DNA of 64,000 nucleotides from Collinsella sp. AF33-16 (GCF_003475325.1 NZ_QRQC01000010.1:1-64000), one strand, 5' to 3'. Positions 1-9,506 are shown, numbered from the stretch's first letter. Notes: generated by a model not told the origin, from the sequence alone. Numbers and translations are program-made.

Positions 1-13
1 GTGGGGGAAGGGG

Positions 14-38
14 TGGGGAAAGGTGTTGAAAAATGGGG
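14..38 (+). promoter_or_regulatory. MraZ-type operator (TGGGN boxes)
   Basis: Three five-base boxes start at 14 (TGGGG), 24 (TGTTG, degenerate) and 34 (TGGGG). They are spaced exactly 10 bp apart, with five-base A/G-rich spacers. A further TGGGG lies at 2-6, off phase by 2 bp. MraZ of E. coli is known to bind TGGGN repeats with 5-bp spacers upstream of its own gene. The boxes overlap the predicted promoter and mraZ follows directly, so repression of the dcw operon by MraZ is inferred. Confidence 0.7.
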
Positions 39-54
39 CGGTTCCCCATATTAT
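26..54 (+). promoter_or_regulatory. Promoter of the mraZ/dcw operon
   Basis: A -35 element TTGAAA (26-31) and a -10 element TATTAT (49-54) are separated by exactly 17 bp. Transcription would start near 61, giving a leader of about 60 nt before mraZ. The -35 element falls between MraZ boxes two and three. This is a sequence-only prediction. Confidence 0.6.
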
Positions 55-122
55 TGATGACGTCGACAGGCGGGGTGGTTCCCCGCGTACGTGCCATCTG
101 AGTAACCGAGGGGAGGGCGCAC

Positions 123-557
123 ATGGGAATGACGGGTGCATACGAGCGCAATCTCGATGCAAAAGGTCGTCTATCCCTGCCTGCACCCCTTCGTGAGGAG
201 CTTGGAGAGCACGTTCGCGTGTTTAAAGCCCTGGATGTCGATGCTCTGTACGTGTTCTCTGCCGAGGCCTTCGATAAGTGGGTCGAAGGACTCTTCGCGG
301 GTCGTGAGGGCCACGAGGGTTTTAACCCGCGCGACATCAACGACCAGAAGCTCATGAGGGCGATCAACAAGCGCACCACGTCGATGGATGTGGACAGCGC
401 GGGTCGTATCGGTCTTTCTGAGTCTCTCCGCAAGCAGGCGAACCTCGACCGCGAGGTCACGGTTGTGGGCAACTACGACCACCTTGAGGTTTGGGACCGC
501 GCTACGGCCGATGAGGACGATGATGACGAGGCCCTGCTGGACCTCTTCTTCTCGTAA
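123..557 (+). CDS. mraZ: Transcriptional regulator MraZ
   Basis: This 144-residue protein has the usual MraZ length and two AbrB-like repeats. Each repeat carries the DXXXR-type signature: DAKGRLSLPAPLR near residues 13-25 and SAGRIGLSESLRK in the second half. MraZ is a ring-forming DNA-binding protein that represses its own division and cell-wall operon. The start follows a purine-rich GAGGGGAGGG site. The C-terminus is an acidic extension (a run of Asp/Glu, then LLDLFFS). It is the first gene of the dcw cluster, 20 nt upstream of rsmH, and its own operator lies at 14-38. Confidence 0.95.
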   Translation: MGMTGAYERNLDAKGRLSLPAPLREELGEHVRVFKALDVDALYVFSAEAFDKWVEGLFAGREGHEGFNPRDINDQKLMRAINKRTTSMDVDSAGRIGLSESLRKQANLDREVTVVGNYDHLEVWDRATADEDDDDEALLDLFFS

Positions 558-592
558 GGGCAAGGCACGAGTAACGGATGGAGCGTGGGATC

Positions 593-1543
593 TTGACACA
601 AGAATATCGGCATGAACCTGTCATGCTCGGCGAAGTGCTTGAGTCGCTGCAGCTCAAGAGCGGCTCCGTCGTCTGCGACTGCACCCTTGGCGGTGCCGGC
701 CATTCGGTAAAGATGGCCGCGCAGGTGGGGGAGACCGGCCTTTTGCTCGGCGTCGATCAGGATGACATGGCCCTCGAGGCCGCTGGCGCCCGTCTGGACC
801 GCGAGGTTCCCGGCGTACCGCACCAGCTGCTGAAGGGCAACTTCGGCGACTTGGACGAGCTGCTTTGCTCGGCCGAGGTGCCCGGGGTCGATGGCTTCCT
901 GTTCGACTTGGGCGTTTCGTCGCCGCAACTCGATATCCCTGGCAGGGGCTTTTCGTACAACGAGGACGCCCCATTGGACATGCGGATGGATCCGGGTAAC
1001 AACACCTTAAACGCAGCTGAGGTCATCAACACCTATAACGAACACGACCTCGCCCGGATTCTACGCGTCTACGGCGAAGAGAAGTTCGCCTCGCAGATCG
1101 CGCGTGAGATCGTGCGCCGCCGCGAGCATGAACCGATCGAAACCACCGGTCAGTTTGTCGAGATCATCAAGGCTGGTATCCCCGCTGCCGCCCGTCGGCA
1201 TGGCGGACACCCAGCCAAGAAAAGTTTCCAGGCCATTCGCATCGAGGTCAATCACGAACTCGATGTGCTCGAGCGAGGGCTTGACGCCGCCACAAGGTGG
1301 CTCAACCCGGGCGGACGCATCTGCGTCATCTCGTATCACTCGCTCGAGGACCGTATCGTAAAGAACCACTTTAAGGAGATGAGCCAGGGGTGCACGTGTC
1401 CGCCGGAGATTCCGGTGTGCGTGTGCGGCAACGTGCCGATACTCAAGGTCATCACCCGCAAACCCCTGGTTGCCCAACCCGATGAGGTTGCGCGCAACCC
1501 TCGGGCGAGATCAGCCAAGATCCGCGTGGCGCAGCGTCTGTAG
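593..1543 (+). CDS. rsmH: 16S rRNA (cytosine-1402-N4)-methyltransferase RsmH
   Basis: This SAM-dependent methyltransferase modifies C1402 in the ribosomal P site and is the standard second gene of dcw clusters. The SAM-binding motif I is visible near the N-terminus (DCTLGGAGHS), as are the conserved FDLGVSSPQLD and ISYHSLEDRIVK blocks. The preferred start is TTG at 593: a GGAG site lies about 9 nt upstream and translation then begins MTQEYRHEPVML, as in homologs. An in-frame ATG at 578 lacks a good ribosome site and would add five residues. Confidence 0.93.
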   Translation: MTQEYRHEPVMLGEVLESLQLKSGSVVCDCTLGGAGHSVKMAAQVGETGLLLGVDQDDMALEAAGARLDREVPGVPHQLLKGNFGDLDELLCSAEVPGVDGFLFDLGVSSPQLDIPGRGFSYNEDAPLDMRMDPGNNTLNAAEVINTYNEHDLARILRVYGEEKFASQIAREIVRRREHEPIETTGQFVEIIKAGIPAAARRHGGHPAKKSFQAIRIEVNHELDVLERGLDAATRWLNPGGRICVISYHSLEDRIVKNHFKEMSQGCTCPPEIPVCVCGNVPILKVITRKPLVAQPDEVARNPRARSAKIRVAQRL

Positions 1544-1633
1544 ACGCGACCGCGCGATATTGGACCTCCCGCTCGTACCACAAACGAAGCTTAAACACAC
1601 TACCAACGTACTCGGGATGGGAGGCGGCATATC

Positions 1634-2104
1634 ATGGGCTACAACACCTCAAACGCAGCACTCGCCTATGATATGAACGCCATGCCCGCCTATCGTGAGG
1701 CACCGCAGGCTCCCGCTGCTCCCCGCGAGCAGCGCACGCCGCGCTTTGATGTCTACACGGGCGCGGGCCGTCAGGCAAACCAGGCGGTAAGCCCGGTTTT
1801 CATGAGCGTTCTTAAAACGTTTTGCATCATTGCGGCCATCTTCATGACGATCGGCGTCGCCCGTGTGGCGCTCGCCGGCGTTACGGCTCAGGTGCTCAAC
1901 AGCAACGCCGCGCTTACCAACACGCTCGAGAAGGCGACCGATGAGAGCTCCGACCTGGAGGTCATGCATTCGGTCTATGGTGCCGACACACGCATTCGCG
2001 ACCTTGCGGGCGCTTATGGCATGGTGGAGCCCAGCGAGAGCGTTACACTTGATTTTTCGCAGGATGCAGCCGCGGGCGCTAGCTCGACCGCGACCGCTCA
2101 GTAA
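1634..2104 (+). CDS. FtsL-like division protein (single membrane span)
   Basis: This 156-residue protein is not recognisable by a strong motif. It occupies the ftsL position, between rsmH and the class B PBP. It has a disordered Pro/Ala/Arg-rich cytoplasmic region (about 1-55), one membrane segment (about 56-80, rich in Val, Ile, Phe and Ala) and a short extracytoplasmic part. That part (NSNAALTNTLEKATDESSDL) could form the short coiled coil typical of FtsL. FtsL bridges FtsQ/FtsB and FtsW/FtsI. The assignment rests on topology and position. The start follows GGGAGG. Confidence 0.6.
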   Translation: MGYNTSNAALAYDMNAMPAYREAPQAPAAPREQRTPRFDVYTGAGRQANQAVSPVFMSVLKTFCIIAAIFMTIGVARVALAGVTAQVLNSNAALTNTLEKATDESSDLEVMHSVYGADTRIRDLAGAYGMVEPSESVTLDFSQDAAAGASSTATAQ

Positions 2105-2121
2105 CAAGACGGTAGCTGAGT

Positions 2122-3987
2122 ATGACAAATGACTATCGCCGCGGCTCCGACGGGGGTCGCGGTTCTGGACGTCCCTCATCGCGGGGACGTTCTGGTTATC
2201 AAGGAACGGGTCGGCCATCTTACAACGCCGGGCAGTCCCGTGGCAACGACCCGGCGTCGCGACTTTGCGGCTCGGGCGGCCCCCAAGTGCATAACACCAG
2301 GTCGCGCAAGAGTTCGTCGACCGAATGGCTCACAGGCACGCCTCTGCCTCGCCGCAAAGCCGTCATGGGCTTCATTGGGCTTGGCTTGGGCTTGGGCGTC
2401 TTTCGCCTTGCCGACTATCAAATTGTCGAAGCCGATAAACTGCGCGAGCGTGCCGATGCGCGTCGCCTGCTTGCGCAGACCCTCTATGCCAAACGTGGCA
2501 CCATCTACGACCGCAACGGTAACGTGCTGGCGTCGTCGGTCGAATGTCGCAACATCGCTGTGAACCCGCAGCTTGTCGAGGATGTTGACAAGACGGTGTC
2601 GGCGCTGGTCAAGGCAACTGGAATCGATAAAAAGACCTGCCGCAAGCTCGTTGAGTCCGATGGAACCTGGGTGTATATCAAGCGCCAGGTGGACGAAGAC
2701 GATGCTGTGGCGCTGGAGAAGAAGAACCTGCCCGGCGTGCTTTTTGAGCAGGCCATGAAGCGCGTATATCCATACGGCAATCTGGCATCGCAGGTGCTGG
2801 GTGTAGTGAATGTAGACAACGACGGCTTGACTGGTCTCGAAAAGCAATACAACAAGCTTCTAACCGGCACGAACGGTTCTCTTGTACGCGAGCGCGCGAG
2901 GGACGGCAGCTATATCGCGGGCGGTGCCTATAAAAAGGTGGCTGCGGTCGACGGCGTTGATATCGTGACGACGCTCGATGTCAATATCCAGCGTGCGGCC
3001 GAGGATGCCCTAGCAGAGGCTGTCGAGAAGACAAAGGCCAAGAACGGCTCGGCTTTGGTCACCGACCCCACGACCGGTGAAATTCTCGCCGCCTGCTCGT
3101 ATCCGACCTACGACCAGACCGATCTGGAAAACGCCAAGACCGAGGATATGAACCTGCGCCTGGTCACCGACGCCTACGAGCCCGGCTCGGTCTTTAAGAC
3201 ACTCGTGGCGGGCGCCGGCTTCGACTTGGGCGTCGTGCGATCGAGCACGTCGTTTGAGGTGCCGGCGAGCATCAAGGTGGGCGACGATACCGTCACCGAT
3301 GCCGACAAGCGCGACTATGCCATGACCATGGATGTGCGCGAGATGATGCGCCGTTCGTCCAACGTGGGCTTTGTCCTGGTGGGGCGCAAGATCGGTGCCG
3401 ATGACTTTGCCGCCTATGTGGACAAGTGGGGCATCGGTCACAGCTCGGGTGTCGATTTTCCGGGCGAGAGCCTGGGCATCGTCAAGGAGCGTGACCAGTA
3501 TGACGGCGCCACGCTGGGCTCGATGAGCTTTGGACAGGCGCTGTCTGTCTCGCCGATTGAGATCGCACGTGCCGTGGGCGGCATCGCCAACGGCGGCGTG
3601 ATGATGACCCCGCACTTCTATAAGTCCAGCAAAGGCGACGAGAAGGACTGGGGCGAAGGTGAGCGCGCGATTTCGGAGGATGCCGCATCGCAGGTGACAT
3701 CGTGCATGCAGACGGTCGTGTCCGAGGGAACGGGCGTTGGCGGCGCGGTTGACGGCTATGACGTGGCGGGTAAGACCGGTACGGCCGAACGTGCCGACGA
3801 GAACGGCGGCTACCTCAAGGAGAACTACATGTCGTCCTTTATGGGCTTTGCGCCGGCACAATCACCCAAGGTGCTGTGCTATATCACGCTCGACGGAACG
3901 CCGAGCGGCTCAGATGCCGCTGCGGTGCCGTTCCAGTCCATTATGGCCAACGCGCTCGACGTGCTGGGCATCCCGCGCACGAAGTAG
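2122..3987 (+). CDS. Class B penicillin-binding protein (FtsI/PBP2 type), septal transpeptidase
   Basis: This is the transpeptidase that crosslinks septal peptidoglycan together with FtsW. The catalytic triad motifs are present: SVFK (Ser356-Lys359), SSN (412-414) and KTG (551-553). A single membrane anchor (about 80-97) is followed by the PBP dimerisation domain (from about residue 110, AKRGTIYDRNG). The 621-residue length fits a class B PBP. The first ~75 residues are a Gly/Arg/Ser-rich, probably disordered cytoplasmic tail that is longer than usual. It sits directly after the FtsL-like gene. murE, often the next gene, is absent here. Confidence 0.93.
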   Translation: MTNDYRRGSDGGRGSGRPSSRGRSGYQGTGRPSYNAGQSRGNDPASRLCGSGGPQVHNTRSRKSSSTEWLTGTPLPRRKAVMGFIGLGLGLGVFRLADYQIVEADKLRERADARRLLAQTLYAKRGTIYDRNGNVLASSVECRNIAVNPQLVEDVDKTVSALVKATGIDKKTCRKLVESDGTWVYIKRQVDEDDAVALEKKNLPGVLFEQAMKRVYPYGNLASQVLGVVNVDNDGLTGLEKQYNKLLTGTNGSLVRERARDGSYIAGGAYKKVAAVDGVDIVTTLDVNIQRAAEDALAEAVEKTKAKNGSALVTDPTTGEILAACSYPTYDQTDLENAKTEDMNLRLVTDAYEPGSVFKTLVAGAGFDLGVVRSSTSFEVPASIKVGDDTVTDADKRDYAMTMDVREMMRRSSNVGFVLVGRKIGADDFAAYVDKWGIGHSSGVDFPGESLGIVKERDQYDGATLGSMSFGQALSVSPIEIARAVGGIANGGVMMTPHFYKSSKGDEKDWGEGERAISEDAASQVTSCMQTVVSEGTGVGGAVDGYDVAGKTGTAERADENGGYLKENYMSSFMGFAPAQSPKVLCYITLDGTPSGSDAAAVPFQSIMANALDVLGIPRTK

Positions 3988-4112
3988 GGGGTTACAATCT
4001 TGAGCGTAGTCTGCCGTTTGATCTGAAGGGTGTTCACATGCCCTGCACCACGCGCGCATGGCACTGGGATACAATACGCCGATAGCATTATTAGGTTTAC
4101 AGGGGAGCTGCA

Positions 4113-5537
4113 ATGATAGAGATCGCCGTCAACAACCTCGCGGCCTCAACGGGGGCCCGAACCGTGACGGAAGAAGCCGATCGGGTATGCCGCGGGTGCG
4201 TTATCGACTCGCGTCAGGTCGAGGAGGGGACGATCTTTGTCGCCTTCCCCGGCGAAAAGGTCGACGGCAATGATTTTGCCTCCCGTGCCATCGAGTCGGG
4301 TGCCGGTGCCGTCGTGATGACGCGCGAGCCCGATGCCGAGCTGGTTTCGCTGGCGCAGGACAAGGGCTGCGCCATCTTACTGACCGACGACCCCGAGGAG
4401 TTCTTGTTGCGCCTGGCGCACGCGTATCGCCTGGAGCTTGGCTGCCTGGTCGTTGGCATTACCGGTTCCATCGGCAAGACGACGACCAAGGACGTGCTCG
4501 CCGCTGTTCTCGCCAAGCGCTATCGTGTCTGGGCCACCAAGGGCAATTTCAATAACCTGATCGGCATGCCGCTCACGGTGCTTTCCGCTCCGGCCGATAC
4601 CGAGGTCTTGGTGCTCGAGATGGGCATGAACCATTTCCACGAGATCGAGCGCCTTTCCCAGTCCGCCAATCCCAACTTTGCCATCGTGAGCAAGATCGGC
4701 ACCTCTCATATCGGTATTTTGGGCAGCCGCGAGAACATCGCCCGCGCCAAGTCCGAGATTGTCCAGGGCATGTGCGCCGCCGGCGACTATTTGCCGCTGC
4801 TGGTTTTGGGCGGCGAGGACGACTTTACGCCGTTCATTCGCGATACGTTCGCCCAGCCTGCTGGCATCGACGTGATGCTGGCCGGTGTCTCTGACGATGA
4901 TGAGGTCCGCGCCCGCGACGTTCGCGTTGATGACGAGGGCCGTCCGGTCTTTACGCTCGATTTTGGTCAGGGCGAGACAATCGATACCATGCTTGCCATC
5001 CCCGGCGTGCAGTCCGTTCCTAATGCCGTTAAGGCCGCCGCGGTTGCCTATCGCCTGGGCGTGACGCCCGAGCAGATCGATGCTGCCTTTAGGGGTCTTA
5101 CGATCACCGGGCACCGCCAGGAGATCAAGCGCGCCAAGAGCGGTGCACGCATCATCGACGATTCCTATAACGCCAGCGCCGAATCGATGGCAGCCGGCCT
5201 CGATCTGCTGTGCTCGCTTTCATGCACGGGGTCTCGCATGGCGATCCTGGGCGAGATGGGCGAGATGGGCGATGAGGCTCCTCGCATGCATGAGCTCGTG
5301 GGCGCCTATGCCGCCGCCAAGAAGCTCGACATGCTGGCGTGCGTGGGTGGTGAGCTGGCCCAGCTTATGGCCGATGCCGCGCGCATGATGGGCATGGACG
5401 AGGACCGCATCCAGGTGTTCTCCGATTATCAGCAGGTGCTCGACCGCATGGGCGGCGCGCTTGAAAAACATGATGTTGTACTGGTCAAGGGTTCCCGCTT
5501 TGTTGAGCTCGACCGCTTTGTGGAAGGTGTGTGCTAG
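4113..5537 (+). CDS. murF: UDP-MurNAc-tripeptide:D-Ala-D-Ala ligase MurF
   Basis: This enzyme adds D-Ala-D-Ala to the UDP-MurNAc tripeptide in the last cytoplasmic step of stem-peptide assembly. The Mur-ligase ATP site GSIGKTTTKD is visible, followed by the conserved GNFNNLIGMP, EMGMNHFHEIE and DDSYNASAESM blocks. Its 474 residues are typical. The ATG at 4113 follows AGGGGAG. The 125-nt gap after the PBP gene could hold a secondary promoter. The stop at 5535-5537 is 3 nt before mraY, implying translational coupling. Confidence 0.95.
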   Translation: MIEIAVNNLAASTGARTVTEEADRVCRGCVIDSRQVEEGTIFVAFPGEKVDGNDFASRAIESGAGAVVMTREPDAELVSLAQDKGCAILLTDDPEEFLLRLAHAYRLELGCLVVGITGSIGKTTTKDVLAAVLAKRYRVWATKGNFNNLIGMPLTVLSAPADTEVLVLEMGMNHFHEIERLSQSANPNFAIVSKIGTSHIGILGSRENIARAKSEIVQGMCAAGDYLPLLVLGGEDDFTPFIRDTFAQPAGIDVMLAGVSDDDEVRARDVRVDDEGRPVFTLDFGQGETIDTMLAIPGVQSVPNAVKAAAVAYRLGVTPEQIDAAFRGLTITGHRQEIKRAKSGARIIDDSYNASAESMAAGLDLLCSLSCTGSRMAILGEMGEMGDEAPRMHELVGAYAAAKKLDMLACVGGELAQLMADAARMMGMDEDRIQVFSDYQQVLDRMGGALEKHDVVLVKGSRFVELDRFVEGVC

Positions 5538-5540
5538 CCC

Positions 5541-6560
5541 ATGTTCGGCAATCCCTCGTATCCAACGTATCAGGCTTTTTTGGGGCTTGGCATCGCCGCA
5601 GCCATTGCGCTGCTGCTCATGCCGTGGTGGATTAAGCTGCTCAAGGTCGAGGGTATCGGCCAGCAGGTTCGTGCCGACGGCCCCAAGCGTCATTTGGTTA
5701 AGCAGGGAACGCCCACCATGGGTGGCGTTGTCATCCTCGTCGCGATCTCGCTGACCTGCCTGCTGATGGGCAAGCTCACCACCGAGCTCGTGCTCGTGCT
5801 GCTCGCCACGCTGGCGACCGGCGTGCTGGGCCTGATCGACGATCTGACCTCCGTTACGCATGGGCGCTCGCTCGGTCTGACGCCGCATGCCAAGATGATC
5901 GGCCTAACCATTATCTGTGTCACCTTTACGGTGCTTGCCGTCAACTGGTGCGGCGTCGCCCCCGAGATTCGTTTTCCCGGTGGGTTGACGATTGACCTTG
6001 GCGTGCTTTCGACTACCATCTGCGGCTATTCGTTCCCGTGGCTCTATATTGTCTTTTGCTGGCTGATGATTGCCGGTCTTTCTAATGCCGTGAACTTGAC
6101 CGATGGCCTTGACGGTCTTGCTGGCGGCATCTCCATGATCGCCATGCTCGCCATGGCTGCCATGGCGTTTTTGCACGGAGACGTGAACCTGTCCATCTTC
6201 TGCACCGCGTGTGCCGGTGCCTGCCTGGGCTTTCTGTGGTTCAACTGCTATCCGGCGAGCATCTTTATGGGTGATACCGGCTCGCTTGCTCTGGGCGCCG
6301 CGTTTGCCTGTACGTCCATCATGACTAACACCGAGGTCGTCTCCCTCATCATCGGTGGCCTGTTTATCGTTGAGACCCTGTCGGTCATGATTCAGGTTGT
6401 CTACTTCCACTTTACGCACAAGCGCGTCTTCCTTATGGCGCCCATCCATCATCATTTCGAAAAGAAGGGTTGGGCCGAGACCAAGGTCGTCATCCGTTTT
6501 TGGATTATCGCTGTGGCATTTGGTGCCGTTGGCCTTGCCCTGTTCTTCCAGTTGGGATAG
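5541..6560 (+). CDS. mraY: Phospho-MurNAc-pentapeptide transferase MraY
   Basis: This integral membrane enzyme transfers phospho-MurNAc-pentapeptide to undecaprenyl phosphate, forming lipid I. The sequence is about 339 residues with roughly ten hydrophobic segments. It has the family markers GLIDDLTS (first Asp pair), NLTDGLDGLAGG, FMGDTGSLALG and the histidine-rich MAPIHHHFEKKGW loop. The start lies only 3 nt after murF, and its ribosome site (GGAAGG) is inside the end of murF. Confidence 0.96.
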   Translation: MFGNPSYPTYQAFLGLGIAAAIALLLMPWWIKLLKVEGIGQQVRADGPKRHLVKQGTPTMGGVVILVAISLTCLLMGKLTTELVLVLLATLATGVLGLIDDLTSVTHGRSLGLTPHAKMIGLTIICVTFTVLAVNWCGVAPEIRFPGGLTIDLGVLSTTICGYSFPWLYIVFCWLMIAGLSNAVNLTDGLDGLAGGISMIAMLAMAAMAFLHGDVNLSIFCTACAGACLGFLWFNCYPASIFMGDTGSLALGAAFACTSIMTNTEVVSLIIGGLFIVETLSVMIQVVYFHFTHKRVFLMAPIHHHFEKKGWAETKVVIRFWIIAVAFGAVGLALFFQLG

Positions 6561-6569
6561 TGGTCTTTC

Positions 6570-7976
6570 ATGCCTCTTGCTGATGTCTTTAGCCTGCTCG
6601 TTTTGGGTCAGGGCAAATCCGGTCTCGATGTCGCCCGCTGGGCGCTGGCACATCCAGAGCGCGTAAGCGCCGTTACCGTGTATGGCGGCGGCACCTCTGA
6701 GCCCAATGACGCCACGCGTGCGCTCGAGGCTGCCGGTGCGTCGTTTGTCTATGGGACCGAACAGGTCGAGGGCGCCTATGACGTATGCGTGACGTGCCCG
6801 GGCATCTCGGAGTTCTCGGGCTTCTTTAAGGCCGGGCGCGAGCATGCCGCCCAGATTATGGGTGAGCCCGAGTTTGCCTATCGCCTGTCGCCCGATAACT
6901 GGATTGCCATCACGGGCACCAACGGCAAGACGACCACCACGTCGCTGACCGATTATCTGCTCAAGGCTTCCGGTGAGGCCAGTGTAGCTGTCGGCAACAT
7001 CGGTGAGCCGCCTATCAACGAGATTGACGGCCGAGCCCACAACGAGTGGTTTGTGGCTGAGCTCTCGAGCTATCAGATTGCTACGACCACCGAGCTCCAC
7101 CCTCGCGTGGCGGTGCTGCTCAACATCACTCCCGACCACTTGGGCTGGCATAAGAGCCATAAGAACTATGCGCTTGCCAAGATCAAACTGTTTGACAATA
7201 TGGTCGATGACGATCTGGTGGTCGTCGACGTCGAAGACGCCGGCATTCACGAGTTCGATGAGTACATCTACACGCCGGGTCGTCGCATCTGCAAGGTTGC
7301 CTTTGACGAGCCAGAGGGTGAGGATGTCGCCTTTGTGCGCGATGGCAAGATGATCGTGCGCCTGAAGGGCGTCGAGACCCCGCTCATCGCTACATCCGAG
7401 CTCAAGATCTCGGGCCATCATAATGTTACCAATGCCCTGTGCGCTGCCACGGCTGTCCTGGCCGTCGGTGCCAATCCCGAGGGCATTTGCCGCGGTCTGG
7501 CCTCGTTCCAGCCGCTCGAGCACCGCGTGGAGCCGTGCGGCGAGATTGACGGAGTGCGCTACGTCAACGATTCCAAGGCGACCAACACCGACGCGGTCGA
7601 GAAGGCACTGACGGCATTTCCCGATGACAACGTGATCTTGCTGCTCGGCGGCCACGATAAGGGCACGCCGCTCACGGACTTCGCGCGCGTCGTTATGGAT
7701 AACGTGCGCTCGGTCGTCTGCTTTGGCGATGCGCGCGAGCGCTTTACCGCCGCTATGGACGAGGCCGATGTCGATGGCGATGTGGATATCGCCCAAGCGG
7801 ATGACCTACGCGATGCCGTGGACGTTGCCCGTTCGCTGTCGAGCCGTGGCGACGTGATCTTACTTTCTCCTGCCTGCTCTTCGTTCGATGAGTTCTCGGG
7901 CTATGAGGAGCGCGGCCGCGTGTTTAAGGACTACGTGGCTCAGCTTGCCGCTGCAGCGAAATCGCAAATGGAATAG
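6570..7976 (+). CDS. murD: UDP-MurNAc-L-Ala:D-Glu ligase MurD
   Basis: This ligase adds D-glutamate to UDP-MurNAc-L-alanine. The ATP-binding loop GTNGKTTTTSL, the acceptor-domain block LNITPDHLGWHKS and the C-terminal YVNDSKATNTDAVEKAL and LLLGGHDKG motifs are all present. Its 468 residues fit the family. The Rossmann-like N-terminal domain starts with VLGQGKSGLDVARW. The gene follows mraY by 9 nt and precedes ftsW by 3-9 nt. Confidence 0.95.
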   Translation: MPLADVFSLLVLGQGKSGLDVARWALAHPERVSAVTVYGGGTSEPNDATRALEAAGASFVYGTEQVEGAYDVCVTCPGISEFSGFFKAGREHAAQIMGEPEFAYRLSPDNWIAITGTNGKTTTTSLTDYLLKASGEASVAVGNIGEPPINEIDGRAHNEWFVAELSSYQIATTTELHPRVAVLLNITPDHLGWHKSHKNYALAKIKLFDNMVDDDLVVVDVEDAGIHEFDEYIYTPGRRICKVAFDEPEGEDVAFVRDGKMIVRLKGVETPLIATSELKISGHHNVTNALCAATAVLAVGANPEGICRGLASFQPLEHRVEPCGEIDGVRYVNDSKATNTDAVEKALTAFPDDNVILLLGGHDKGTPLTDFARVVMDNVRSVVCFGDARERFTAAMDEADVDGDVDIAQADDLRDAVDVARSLSSRGDVILLSPACSSFDEFSGYEERGRVFKDYVAQLAAAAKSQME

Positions 7977-7985
7977 GGGTTGCCG

Positions 7986-9506
7986 GTGAGAGAGGAGAGC
8001 CCCCGACAAGGTATGAGGAGGCCCGACTCGGACCGTGCTTCCTCGCGGCGTAGCACACCGCGTTCCGGTCGCGGCGGGCAGTCGTTTAGCGAACGCTATA
8101 TTGCCGGCGTTCCCGCCCGCATCATGCGCCCCCGTCTGATATTTATGGCCTGCCTGTTTACTTTGGTGTGCTTTGGTCTGCTGATGGTGTACTCGGCGTC
8201 TTCGGTCGAGGCGCTGCACGAGAATGGCTCGGCGACGTTTTTCCTGGGTCGACAGGCCGCGTTTGCCGTGGTTGGTGTTCTGGCGCTGATTGCCATCGTG
8301 CGCGTTTTGCCGGACAGCTGGTTTGGGGAGGATGTGCTTAGGATCTTCCTTATCGGCATGATAGGGCTACTGTTTCTGGTGTTCTTGGTGGGCAGCGGCA
8401 GCCGTGGCGCCACGCGCTGGCTCAACATCGCCGGTATTCAGTTCCAGCCTTCCGAGTTTTTAAAGCCATTTGCCATTGCGTATTCGGCCATCATGCTTGA
8501 TCGCTTCTTTTCGCCCGGTGGCAACATCAACGAATTCCTTCGCAAGATGGGCATCTACCTGGGTATTTCGCTCTTTCTGATCTTTATCCAGCCCGATTTC
8601 GGTACTGTCCTGATCATCCTGTTGACCCTCATGTGCATGGCGTTGTTTGCGGGTCTCGACCCCAGATTTATCATCGGCGTGCTAATCTTCGGCATTCTCG
8701 TGATCGTGATTGCACTTGTCGCAGAGCCGTACCGTATGGTGCGTATTCAGGTTGCCTTGAACCCTTGGGCTGACGAGTATGGTGACGGCTATCAGGCCAC
8801 GCTTGCCATCATGGCCTTTGCCTCGGGCGGTCTGTTCGGCCGTGGCATCGGCAACTCAACCATGAAGTACTCGTATCTGCCCGAGGCGCACAATGACTAC
8901 ATCCTGGCCATCATTGGCGAGGAAGTCGGCTTTGTCGGAACCGTGCTGTTCTTCTTGGTGTTTGCGATGCTGATCTACTCGGCGTTTCGCATTGCCGAGC
9001 AGGCGACCGATCGTCGGGGCGCGCTTATGGCGTCTGGCTCCGCGGTTATTCTCGCGGTGCAGTTTTTGATTAACGCGCTGGGCATCCTCAACGTGTTTCC
9101 CATGACGGGCAAACCGTTGCCGTTTATTAGCTACGGCGGTTCGTCGATTATTGTGTCGCTTATGCTTGCCGGGTTGATCCTGCGCGTTTCGTACGAGAGC
9201 GCCCGCCGCGATGAGTATGACCGCCGCCGTGAGAGCTTTGCCGTTATGGACGAGAGCACCGCCGGCGTGGCCCATGTGCGCGGTGAACGACCTTCGCGTA
9301 GCGGCTTTACCGTTCTGGATGGTTCTGCATCCGAGCCGGCAGCTCGTCCACGCTCGCGAACGGCTCCGCAAGGTCGTCCGCAGCGCCCCAGCCCTCGCAA
9401 CGCGGGCGGCGGATATAATCGAATCGATTTGAACTCGGACCCGTCGGCGCGTCTGCGCACCGACGACCAGGGACCGCGTGTACGAAGGGACTACCATGAC
9501 CGATAA
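7986..9506 (+). CDS. ftsW: Septal peptidoglycan polymerase FtsW (SEDS family)
   Basis: This SEDS glycosyltransferase polymerises lipid II at the septum with its partner class B PBP. About ten membrane spans cover residues 45-410. SEDS markers are visible: WLNIAGIQFQPSEFLK, IQPDFGTVLI and GKPLPFISYGGSS. The start is ambiguous. TTG at 7980 touches the AGGGG site, whereas GTG at 7986 lies 6 nt after it and is preferred; ATG at 8013 is also possible. The N-terminal ~45 and C-terminal ~90 residues are Arg/Ser/Pro-rich, probably disordered cytoplasmic tails. The end overlaps murG by 11 nt. Confidence 0.93.
   Translation: MREESPRQGMRRPDSDRASSRRSTPRSGRGGQSFSERYIAGVPARIMRPRLIFMACLFTLVCFGLLMVYSASSVEALHENGSATFFLGRQAAFAVVGVLALIAIVRVLPDSWFGEDVLRIFLIGMIGLLFLVFLVGSGSRGATRWLNIAGIQFQPSEFLKPFAIAYSAIMLDRFFSPGGNINEFLRKMGIYLGISLFLIFIQPDFGTVLIILLTLMCMALFAGLDPRFIIGVLIFGILVIVIALVAEPYRMVRIQVALNPWADEYGDGYQATLAIMAFASGGLFGRGIGNSTMKYSYLPEAHNDYILAIIGEEVGFVGTVLFFLVFAMLIYSAFRIAEQATDRRGALMASGSAVILAVQFLINALGILNVFPMTGKPLPFISYGGSSIIVSLMLAGLILRVSYESARRDEYDRRRESFAVMDESTAGVAHVRGERPSRSGFTVLDGSASEPAARPRSRTAPQGRPQRPSPRNAGGGYNRIDLNSDPSARLRTDDQGPRVRRDYHDR

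Noticed and set aside
5904..7796. Open frame of about 630 codons antisense to mraY and murD
   Set aside because: Same third-codon-position effect. It crosses two clear genes and encodes no known motif.
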